Origin: CALLVY01 sp937899855
GTDB lineage: Bacteria; Bacteroidota; Bacteroidia; Chitinophagales; Saprospiraceae
NCBI GenBank assembly: GCA_039820405.1
Contig: JBCBQC010000044.1
Span: forward strand, 1-50,180
DNA: 50,180 nucleotides
Direction of reading: 5' to 3'
Shown in pieces: positions 44,130-50,180 of this stretch (the first letter of the stretch is position 1; each line of letters opens with the position of its first letter). The notes below the pieces were generated by a model that made no database searches, was not told the origin of the DNA, and saw only the letters and a list, made by a program, of their open reading frames with translations. The position numbers were made by a program, and so were the translations under genes.

Positions 44130-44693
44130 CTACGCTTGGTCTTTGTCTTTTTTGTTTGCAAAAAGCAGGACCCGATTTTCGCCGTCCCGTTCGGCCCATT
44201 CCACTTTCACGTAGGCCTCTTCCAGGGCATCGATCGTCAGCCCAAAATAGTCCGACTGGATGGGCAAGTGGCGGTTGAAACGCCGATCGACGAGGGACAA
44301 TAACTCTACCCGTCGGGGCCGGCCGTAATGCTGTAGGGCCGTCAGGGCGGCTTGCACGGTACGCCCGGTGTAGAGGACGTCGTCGATGAGTAGGACGCGT
44401 TTGTCGTGAACGAGAAAATCGAGTTCGGTAGAACTGGCTTCGAGGGGTTTGGTGCGAATGCGAAAATCATCCCGGTAGAAAGTAATATCGAGCTTGCCGT
44501 AGTCGATTCGCTTGAGCTTGAGGATGGCCAGCAGGCGGTGATAAAGGTGATCCGCCAGCCAGACGCCATTCTGTTGGATGCCGATGATACAGGCGTCTTC
44601 GAAATTTCCGTATACTTCGATCAATTCGTGACAAAGGCGATCGATGGTGAGTTGAAAACGCTTCGCATTGAGTATGACTCGGCCTTTTTGCAT
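44130..44693 (-). CDS. pyrR: PyrR-type uracil phosphoribosyltransferase/regulator
   Basis: 187 residues from the ATG at 44693 (MQKGRVILNAKRFQLTIDRL); the start at 44792 would run through the promoter. The PRPP-binding motif VLLIDDVLYTGRTVQAALTA (about 100-119) and the family segment ELLSLVDRRFNRHLPIQSDY fit PyrR. In Firmicutes PyrR attenuates pyr mRNA; here no attenuator is visible between pyrR and pyrB, so it may act only as a phosphoribosyltransferase or regulate elsewhere. The -7 element lies so close to the ATG that the mRNA is probably leaderless. Confidence 0.92.
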   Translation of the reverse strand: MQKGRVILNAKRFQLTIDRLCHELIEVYGNFEDACIIGIQQNGVWLADHLYHRLLAILKLKRIDYGKLDITFYRDDFRIRTKPLEASSTELDFLVHDKRVLLIDDVLYTGRTVQAALTALQHYGRPRRVELLSLVDRRFNRHLPIQSDYFGLTIDALEEAYVKVEWAERDGENRVLLFANKKDKDQA

Positions 44694-44700
44694 GGTAGGG

Positions 44701-44708
44701 CAAATATA
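44701..44708 (-). promoter_or_regulatory. -7 promoter element of pyrR-pyrB
   Basis: TATATTTG on the minus strand ends 7 bp before the pyrR ATG. It matches TAnnTTTG exactly. A transcript start at the usual distance would be at or within a few bases of the ATG. Confidence 0.5.
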
Positions 44709-44797
44709 CCAATTCGGGTATTTCCGTACGCATTTCGCCAAATTATTTTTTCCACAAAGATTTTGAGCGTAACTTGGAATGATACGACCCAACGCCC

Positions 44798-47080
44798 ATG
44801 AAAAAACAAATCTGCTGCCCCTTGCTGGCCCTTCTCCTAATCGGTCTTGCTGTTCTTCCCCTCCCGGCCCAAAGTGCCTGGGAACGCTCCGTATTACTCA
44901 GCGCCCGGGTCGACACAAACCCGGCCAGCATCGAGCTCCGCTGGTCCCCGGATGCGACGGCGACGGGCTATGCGCTGTACCGCAAGGAGCTGGAGGATCG
45001 GGAATGGGGGCCGGCGCGCGTCTCCCTGGCCGGTTTTGCCAGTACCTACTTGGATACGGAAGTGGAAACGGGCCGGGCCTACGAATACGCCCTTTTCAAA
45101 CAGGACTTTGCGGTGGTGACCTGGGATATTTGTGTCGAACCGGGGCAATCCTTGGAGTTGACCTTTAGCGACATGTACGGAATCGGCTTGTGCTGCAACT
45201 TTGGTTTTGGCTACTATTCCGCTGCCCTTTGTGGGGAGCAAGTGGCCTACGGCGATAACTTTGGCTGGTCAGATACCACCCAATTTGTGGTCTGTGAGGG
45301 AGGAGATTCCTGCGAGTGGCTGCGCATCGATGTCTTTCCCGATATGTTTCCCAACAGCACTTCCTGGACCCTCCACGACCGCGACCGGGGCGAACTCGTA
45401 GCCAGCTCCGGCCCCAGGGGCAGTTTTATCGCACCGCGCCCTCGCTACGGTTTTATCAGTGCGGCCATTGAACTCCCTCCCCGGGAGGATCGGGGCGAAC
45501 TCCTGCTGCTGGTAGAACGCAGCTTGTGGGACAGCTTGGCGCCCGAAATTGCCCAACTCGAAATGGACCTCATCCGAGATCAGTGGCGGGTCAGCAAACG
45601 AGCGGTAGAGCCGACGGAAACCGTGGCGGAAATCCGCCGCAGCATCCAGGAGCATTACCAGCAGCGGCCCGAGTTGGAAGCGCTCTATCTGTTGGGACAC
45701 ATCCCCGTTCCCTACTCCGGCAATATTTACCCCGACACCCACAGCGAAAATCACCAGGGGGCCTGGAGTGCCGATACGTACTACGCCGAACTGGATGGTC
45801 AATGGACCGATGAGGTCGTCGATATTCAGACCGCCTTTTTTGAGCGCAACCACAATGTCCCCGGCGACGGCAAGTGGGACCAAGACTCCATCCCCTCCCG
45901 GGTCGAATTGCAAGTCGGACGGGTAGATCTAAGTCGGTTGCCCTCCTTTGTGGAAAGCGAGGTCGAACTGACGCGACGCTATCTGCGGAAGGCCCACGCC
46001 TTTAAAAACGGGGAAATTGAAGTAGAGCGGCGGGCCCTCATCGACGACAACTTTGGTCAGGCCTTTGCGGCCCCGGCGGCCAGTGCTTGGCGCAATTTTG
46101 CCCCCATGTTCGGCCCGGATCAGATCGACGAAGCCGATTACTTTGGGACCCTCCGCAATCAATCCTACCTGTGGTCCTACGGCTGTGGTAGCGGCTCCCA
46201 CCTCAGTGCAGCCGGCATTGGCCAGACCAGCGATTTTGCGCAGGATTCCCTGCTTACGGTATTCACCATGCTCTTTGGCAGCCAGTTTGGCGATTGGGAC
46301 AATCCCGATAATTTTCTGCGGGCACCACTGGCCTCGGGACTCACCCTGAGCAATTGCTGGGCCGGCAATCCACCCTGGACCTTTCACCACATGGCCATCG
46401 GCTATCCTCTGGGCTACGCCGCCCGACGAACGATGAACAGCACCGGCGGCGTCTACCTCCCTGGCCCCCAGCTAGTCCACCTGGCCCTCCTGGGCGATCC
46501 CAGCCTACGGCAGTATCCCATCACACCTTTGGCGGCGAGCAGCCTAGAACTGCGACCGATATCGGATTGGATCGAGCTGACCTGGTCGCCTTCCGAGGTG
46601 GAAGCGATCGCCGGTTACCTCGTTTACCGTGCCGAGCACTGGCGCGGCCCCTACGAGCGGCTGAGTACCGAATTGATTCAGGATACCTTTTGGCGGGACG
46701 AGCAACCCCTGATCGGCGACAATTACTACCAAGTCAAAGTCGTCCGTCTGGAAGAAAGCGCCAGCGGCACTTTTTACAATCAAAGCCTGGGACTGATCGA
46801 CTCGGTGTACTACGCCCCCATCGTCGGGACGCAGGAGGAGGATCGCCCAACTGACTTTCAGGTTCATCCCAATCCCAGTACGGGACAGGTGTGGGTACAA
46901 TTGCCCGAAGTGCGCACGGAATCAGAGCTGCAGCTGTACGCTCCCGGAGGCCAATTGGTGGGGAGGTGGAATATAGCAGCGGGGACGAGGGAGCAAGACC
47001 TGGATTTGTCGCGGCTTGCGGTGGGTTGGTATTGGTTGAGGTGGGGATCGGAGCTTCGGCCCCTCCTACTGGTGGAATAG
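44798..47080 (+). CDS. T9SS-exported protein with gingipain (C25)-like domain
   Basis: 760 residues with a signal peptide ending LPAQ (about 25). An FnIII-like unit (30-105) is interrupted or followed by a Cys-rich module (about 106-215: SDMYGIGLCCNFGFGYYSAA). Residues about 235-575 resemble the peptidase C25/caspase-like fold: ALYLLGHIPVPYSG, VELQVGRVDLS, SYLWSYGCGSGSHLS, LTLSNCWAG and the closing LALLGDPSLRQYP. A second FnIII-like unit follows (585-660), then a type A sorting domain (about 685-760: FQVHPNPSTGQVWVQLPE). The likely catalytic Cys520 is present, but the His expected in the preceding loop is not. Assignment of the C25 fold is by motif only. Confidence 0.8.
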   Translation: MKKQICCPLLALLLIGLAVLPLPAQSAWERSVLLSARVDTNPASIELRWSPDATATGYALYRKELEDREWGPARVSLAGFASTYLDTEVETGRAYEYALFKQDFAVVTWDICVEPGQSLELTFSDMYGIGLCCNFGFGYYSAALCGEQVAYGDNFGWSDTTQFVVCEGGDSCEWLRIDVFPDMFPNSTSWTLHDRDRGELVASSGPRGSFIAPRPRYGFISAAIELPPREDRGELLLLVERSLWDSLAPEIAQLEMDLIRDQWRVSKRAVEPTETVAEIRRSIQEHYQQRPELEALYLLGHIPVPYSGNIYPDTHSENHQGAWSADTYYAELDGQWTDEVVDIQTAFFERNHNVPGDGKWDQDSIPSRVELQVGRVDLSRLPSFVESEVELTRRYLRKAHAFKNGEIEVERRALIDDNFGQAFAAPAASAWRNFAPMFGPDQIDEADYFGTLRNQSYLWSYGCGSGSHLSAAGIGQTSDFAQDSLLTVFTMLFGSQFGDWDNPDNFLRAPLASGLTLSNCWAGNPPWTFHHMAIGYPLGYAARRTMNSTGGVYLPGPQLVHLALLGDPSLRQYPITPLAASSLELRPISDWIELTWSPSEVEAIAGYLVYRAEHWRGPYERLSTELIQDTFWRDEQPLIGDNYYQVKVVRLEESASGTFYNQSLGLIDSVYYAPIVGTQEEDRPTDFQVHPNPSTGQVWVQLPEVRTESELQLYAPGGQLVGRWNIAAGTREQDLDLSRLAVGWYWLRWGSELRPLLLVE

Positions 47081-47105
47081 CTTGACGCTTCCTAAGCCCC
47101 CTATC

Positions 47106-47522
47106 CTACCGATTGACTTTACCCTGATAATAGTCATCAAAAGCTTCGTCGCGGGGTTCCCAGAGTTCGATTTTGTTCCCTTCGGGATCGAGAATGTGAG
47201 CAAAACGACCGTAGTCAAAAACCTGTACCTCACCGATGATGCTGATCCCGGCTTTGCGCAGCTCCGCGAGTAAGGCATCCAGGTCCGCCACCCGGTAGTT
47301 GAACATAAAATCCTTTTCGGAAGGCGCAAAATAATCGCTGTCCCGCCGGAAGGGACTCCAGGCGGTATAGCCGCTTTTCTCAGGCTGATCGTACTGGCGC
47401 CACTGAAAGGCCCCGCCGTAATCATCGGTAATCAAGCCCAGGTGTTCGCCATACCACTCCTTCATCGCCTTAGGATCCCGGCATTTGAAAAAGACGCCGC
47501 CAATTCCCGTTACTTTTTTCAT
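47106..47522 (-). CDS. VOC (glyoxalase/bleomycin-resistance fold) family protein
   Basis: 138 residues from the ATG at 47522 (MKKVTGIGGVFFKCRDPKAM); the frame stays open upstream inside glnS, but that stretch is a shadow of glnS. Two beta-alpha-beta-beta-beta modules are seen, with metal-ligand candidates such as Glu119 in the closing HILDPEGNKIELWEP motif. VOC proteins include glyoxalases, dioxygenases and drug-binding proteins; the substrate cannot be told. It starts 7 bp after glnS, so it is probably in the same transcript. Confidence 0.9.
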   Translation of the reverse strand: MKKVTGIGGVFFKCRDPKAMKEWYGEHLGLITDDYGGAFQWRQYDQPEKSGYTAWSPFRRDSDYFAPSEKDFMFNYRVADLDALLAELRKAGISIIGEVQVFDYGRFAHILDPEGNKIELWEPRDEAFDDYYQGKVNR

Positions 47523-47529
47523 CGGCCGT

Positions 47530-49203
47530 CTACCTTTTATTTTGCTTCTTAGCCCAGGAATCGCGCAATCCGACCGTGCGGTTGAACACCAGCTGGTCGG
47601 CCGTCGAATCGGGATCGAGACAGAAATAGCCCTTGCGGATAAATTGAAAATGGTCTTCCGTCGTAGCGGACCGTAACGAGGGTTCGACGTAGGCCGTCTT
47701 GACGATTTGGAGCGAGTCGGGGTTGAGGAAGGTTTTGAAGTCTCGCTCGGGATCGGCCAGGGGAAACTCGGCGCTGAAGAGTCGGTCGTAGAGCCGTACT
47801 TCGACGGGCAGGGCCGTGGGCACGGAAACCCAGTGAAGGGTTCCCTTGGCCTTGACGCCCGAGGTATCCGAGCCCGACCGGGAGTCGGGATAGTAGGTAC
47901 CGTGAATCTCGGTGACCAGCCCCGATTCGTCTTTGACGTAGTCTTCGCAGTGGATGATGTAGGCGCCCTTGAGGCGAACATTGCGACCGGGGCCGAGTCG
48001 GAAGAATTTTTTGGGGGGATCCTCCATAAAATCAGCCCGTTCAATGTACAATTCCCGGGTGAAGGGGACTTCGCGGTGCCCGGCATCGGGATCTTCGGGA
48101 TTGTTTTCGATGGCAAGTTGTTCGGTTTGTGCCTCCGGATAGTTGGTGATCACCAATTTGACCGGATCGAGCACTCCCATGACGCGGGAAGCCACCTTGT
48201 TGAGATCCTCCCGGACGCTAAATTCGAGCAAGCTCAGGTCGATGACGTTTTCCCGTCGGGCCACGCCCACGCGCTTGGCAAAGTTGCGGATGGAAACCGG
48301 CGTATAGCCCCGACGGCGCAAGCCCGATAGCGTGGGCATGCGGGGATCGTCCCAGCCACGGACCAAGCCTTCGGTCACCAACTGCTTCAAACGCCTTTTG
48401 CTCATCACGGTATAACTGAGATTGAGTCGGGCAAATTCAAACTGGCGACTGGGAAAGATGCCCAGCTGCTCGATAAACCAATTGTACAGGGGACGGTGGT
48501 TTTCAAATTCCAGGGTACAGATGGAGTGGCTGATTTGCTCGATCGAGTCGGACTGACCGTGGGCAAAGTCGTACATGGGGTAGATCTTCCAGGCATCACC
48601 CGTGCGGTGGTGGTGGGCGTGGAGGATGCGGTACATGATGGGGTCGCGCAGGTGCATATTGGGGGAGGCGAGGTCAATTTTGGCACGCAGGACCATGGCC
48701 CCATCGGGAAACTCACCGGCCCGCATGCGTTGGAACAGGTCGCGGTTTTCCGCTACGCTGCGACTGCGGGCGGGGGTTGGGGTACCGGGTACGGTAGGAC
48801 TGCCCTTGTGCTCGGCAATCGACTCCGGAGTCGACTCGTCGACGTAAGCCAGCCCCTTTTCGACCAGCCGCAGGGCGAATTGGTAGAGTTGCTCAAAGTA
48901 ATCGGAGGCGTAAAATTCCCGATCCTCCCAGTCAAAGCCCAACCAACGAATATCGTTCTGAATGGATTCCACGAACTCGGTATCCTCCGCTACCGGGTTG
49001 GTATCATCAAAACGGAGGTTGGTCTTGCCCCCGTATTTTTCGGCCAGGCCGAAGTTGACGCAGATCGACTTGGCGTGGCCAATGTGGAGGTAGCCATTGG
49101 GCTCAGGGGGGAAGCGGGTGTGGAGCTCGGTCAGACCATCTTGGAGCTCGGCTTCAACAATCGTCTCTAAAAAATTGAGGGATTCCGTTTTTTCTTTATC
49201 CAT
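47530..49203 (-). CDS. glnS: Glutaminyl-tRNA synthetase
   Basis: 557 residues from the ATG at 49203 (MDKEKTESLNFLETIVEAEL); an upstream start at 49251 adds 16 unlikely residues. It is a class I synthetase with PEPNGYLHIGHAKSICVNFG (HIGH at 40-43) and the KMSKS-type VMSKRRL. The C-terminal anticodon-binding beta-barrels (about 340-557) include GVARRENVIDLSLLEF and FFRLGPGRNVRLKGAYIIH. It charges tRNA-Gln directly, so the indirect GatCAB route is not needed for glutamine. It lies downstream of argS by 88 bp. Confidence 0.97.
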   Translation of the reverse strand: MDKEKTESLNFLETIVEAELQDGLTELHTRFPPEPNGYLHIGHAKSICVNFGLAEKYGGKTNLRFDDTNPVAEDTEFVESIQNDIRWLGFDWEDREFYASDYFEQLYQFALRLVEKGLAYVDESTPESIAEHKGSPTVPGTPTPARSRSVAENRDLFQRMRAGEFPDGAMVLRAKIDLASPNMHLRDPIMYRILHAHHHRTGDAWKIYPMYDFAHGQSDSIEQISHSICTLEFENHRPLYNWFIEQLGIFPSRQFEFARLNLSYTVMSKRRLKQLVTEGLVRGWDDPRMPTLSGLRRRGYTPVSIRNFAKRVGVARRENVIDLSLLEFSVREDLNKVASRVMGVLDPVKLVITNYPEAQTEQLAIENNPEDPDAGHREVPFTRELYIERADFMEDPPKKFFRLGPGRNVRLKGAYIIHCEDYVKDESGLVTEIHGTYYPDSRSGSDTSGVKAKGTLHWVSVPTALPVEVRLYDRLFSAEFPLADPERDFKTFLNPDSLQIVKTAYVEPSLRSATTEDHFQFIRKGYFCLDPDSTADQLVFNRTVGLRDSWAKKQNKR

Positions 49204-49291
49204 TGCAATAGCGTTTTTATGCTGGCCAGGACCGTTCGGAGGCGCTGGCAATTTGTAGCGGCAGTTGAAACAAAAATTCCGTGGCCCTGGT

Positions 49292-50180
49292 TTACATCCG
49301 CTCGGGCATTTCGATTCCCAGCAGCCTCATTCCCATGGTGAGGGTCCGTTCGATGAGCTGGCACAGTTGTAGGCGGAAGGCCTTGGCGGCTTCGGTTTCG
49401 GCCTGGAGGATGGAGTAATCGTGGTAAAACTTGTGGTAACTTTTCGCCAAATCATAACAAAAAGCAGCCACAACGGAAGGGTCGTAGGCCCTAGCGGACT
49501 GTTGGATCACCGCGGGGAAACGGTAAAGTAGGGCAATCAGATCCTTCTCCGCCACGGCCAATTCCGTGTAGGAGCCAGCGAGGGCGTAATCCACCTCCAA
49601 CTGAGCCGCCTTGCGGAGGACGGACCGCGCCCTGACTCCCGCATTTTGGATGTAGGGCCCGGTATGTCCCTGCAAATCCACCGATTCCTTGGGATCGAAC
49701 ACCATCCGTTTCTGGGGGTTGACCTTGAGGATAAAAAATTTGAGGGCCGCCAGTCCAATCTGGGTATTGATTTGTTGTTTTTCTGCGGCCGATAGCCCCG
49801 TAATCACTCCACTCTCCTCGGAATTTTTCCGCGCCTCTTCGATGACCTCGGCCATCAAATCGTCCGCATCCACCACCGTTCCTTCCCGCGACTTCATCCG
49901 ACCGCTGGGCAGGTCTACCATACCGTAGCTCAGGTGGTACAATCCCTCGGCAAAGGGAGCCCCCAGCCGCTTCATGATTTCAAACAACACTTTAAAATGG
50001 TAATTTTGCTCGTCGCCCACGACGTAAACGCAGCGGTCCATTTTAAAATCTGCGTAACGCAGCAGGGCCGTACCAATGTCCTGAGTCATGTATACGGCGG
50101 TACCGTCGCTGCGGAGCACCAGCTTATGATCCAGCTTGGCCGCTTCCAGGTTGATCCACACCGATCCGTCCGGTTTGCGG
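49292..50180 (-). CDS. argS: Arginyl-tRNA synthetase, C-terminal part (cut by window end)
   Basis: The frame is open to the window edge; about 296 C-terminal residues are seen, roughly half the protein. LRSDGTAVYMTQDIGTALLR and VYVVGDEQNYHFKVLFEIMK are ArgRS core motifs. The KMSKS-equivalent loop reads GRMKSREGT, and the alpha-helical DALR anticodon domain ends with LIERTLTMGMRLLGIEMPER. The apparent GTG at 50161 is an internal Val codon, because the upstream codons (RKPDGS) continue the family sequence. It attaches arginine to tRNA-Arg. Confidence 0.95.
   Translation of the reverse strand, partial: RKPDGSVWINLEAAKLDHKLVLRSDGTAVYMTQDIGTALLRYADFKMDRCVYVVGDEQNYHFKVLFEIMKRLGAPFAEGLYHLSYGMVDLPSGRMKSREGTVVDADDLMAEVIEEARKNSEESGVITGLSAAEKQQINTQIGLAALKFFILKVNPQKRMVFDPKESVDLQGHTGPYIQNAGVRARSVLRKAAQLEVDYALAGSYTELAVAEKDLIALLYRFPAVIQQSARAYDPSVVAAFCYDLAKSYHKFYHDYSILQAETEAAKAFRLQLCQLIERTLTMGMRLLGIEMPERM

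Noticed and set aside
43443..44303. 286-codon frame opposite pyrB-pyrR
   Set aside because: Both genes on the other strand are clear enzymes; this is an antisense artefact.
47523..48116. Upstream extension of the VOC gene frame
   Set aside because: It overlaps glnS in another frame and is Ser/Pro/Arg-rich; the VOC domain begins at 47522.
1..50180. tRNA, rRNA, riboswitch or insertion sequence
   Set aside because: No T-loop-like tRNA ends, rRNA segments, known riboswitch cores or transposase frames were seen by eye; covariance models could not be run.

Overview
The window looks like a chromosomal segment of a Bacteroidota bacterium, most probably of the Saprospiria/Lewinella-like group. This rests on type IX secretion system (T9SS) C-terminal sorting domains in two proteins, PorT-type barrel proteins directly after ubiE, a DUF6090-type protein, TlpA-like redoxins with DUF4369-type N-termini, almost no Shine-Dalgarno sequences, and repeated TAnnTTTG promoter elements (for example TATCTTTG before ubiE, ychF and the TPR gene). 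No rRNA, tRNA, CRISPR array, insertion sequence or prophage was seen. Base composition and codon use look even throughout. The two ends cut through intergenic sequence (left) and argS (right).

Layout. 0.2-2.1 kb: a small holin-family membrane protein, an ECF sigma factor with two inverted repeats upstream, and an SPFH/band-7 lipoprotein. 2.2-6.9 kb: an ABC protein / HlyD adaptor / TolC export operon whose ATPase has lost several consensus residues. 7-11.7 kb: a secreted barrel-like protein, a polytopic membrane protein, an AraC regulator, a DUF6090-like protein, a doubtful small secreted ORF and an unrecognised small protein. 12-16.4 kb: five consecutive leftward genes for exported proteins, including two paralogues of an eight-cysteine family and one T9SS cargo. 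16.6-24 kb: a cytoplasmic helical protein, a MarR-GNAT fusion with a 24-bp palindrome inside its promoter, and a glpD-lacZ pair. 24-29.3 kb: a TPR protein, gyrA and a secreted protein. 29.3-36 kb: a REP-like palindrome pair, a DUF1295 protein, ubiE, two tandem porT-like genes, an outer-membrane protein, an AcpH-like protein, ychF and an rluE-like pseudouridine synthase. 36-43 kb: a helix-hairpin-helix/barrel protein, a TlpA-like redoxin and a 1012-residue protein made mostly of 11-residue coiled-coil repeats. 43-50 kb: pyrR-pyrB, a large T9SS-exported gingipain-fold protein, a VOC protein, glnS and the 3' part of argS.

How the genes relate. Housekeeping functions (gyrA, ubiE, ychF, pyrB/pyrR, glnS, argS) alternate with envelope and secretion functions. 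PorT is part of the T9SS machinery and the sorting-domain proteins are its expected cargo. The ABC-HlyD-TolC operon is a separate envelope-spanning route. glpD-lacZ is the only clear catabolic unit. The best candidates for undescribed biology are the cassette of exported proteins around the eight-cysteine paralogues, the long hendecad rod protein, the export operon with the degenerate ATPase, and the gingipain-like protein that may lack its catalytic histidine.
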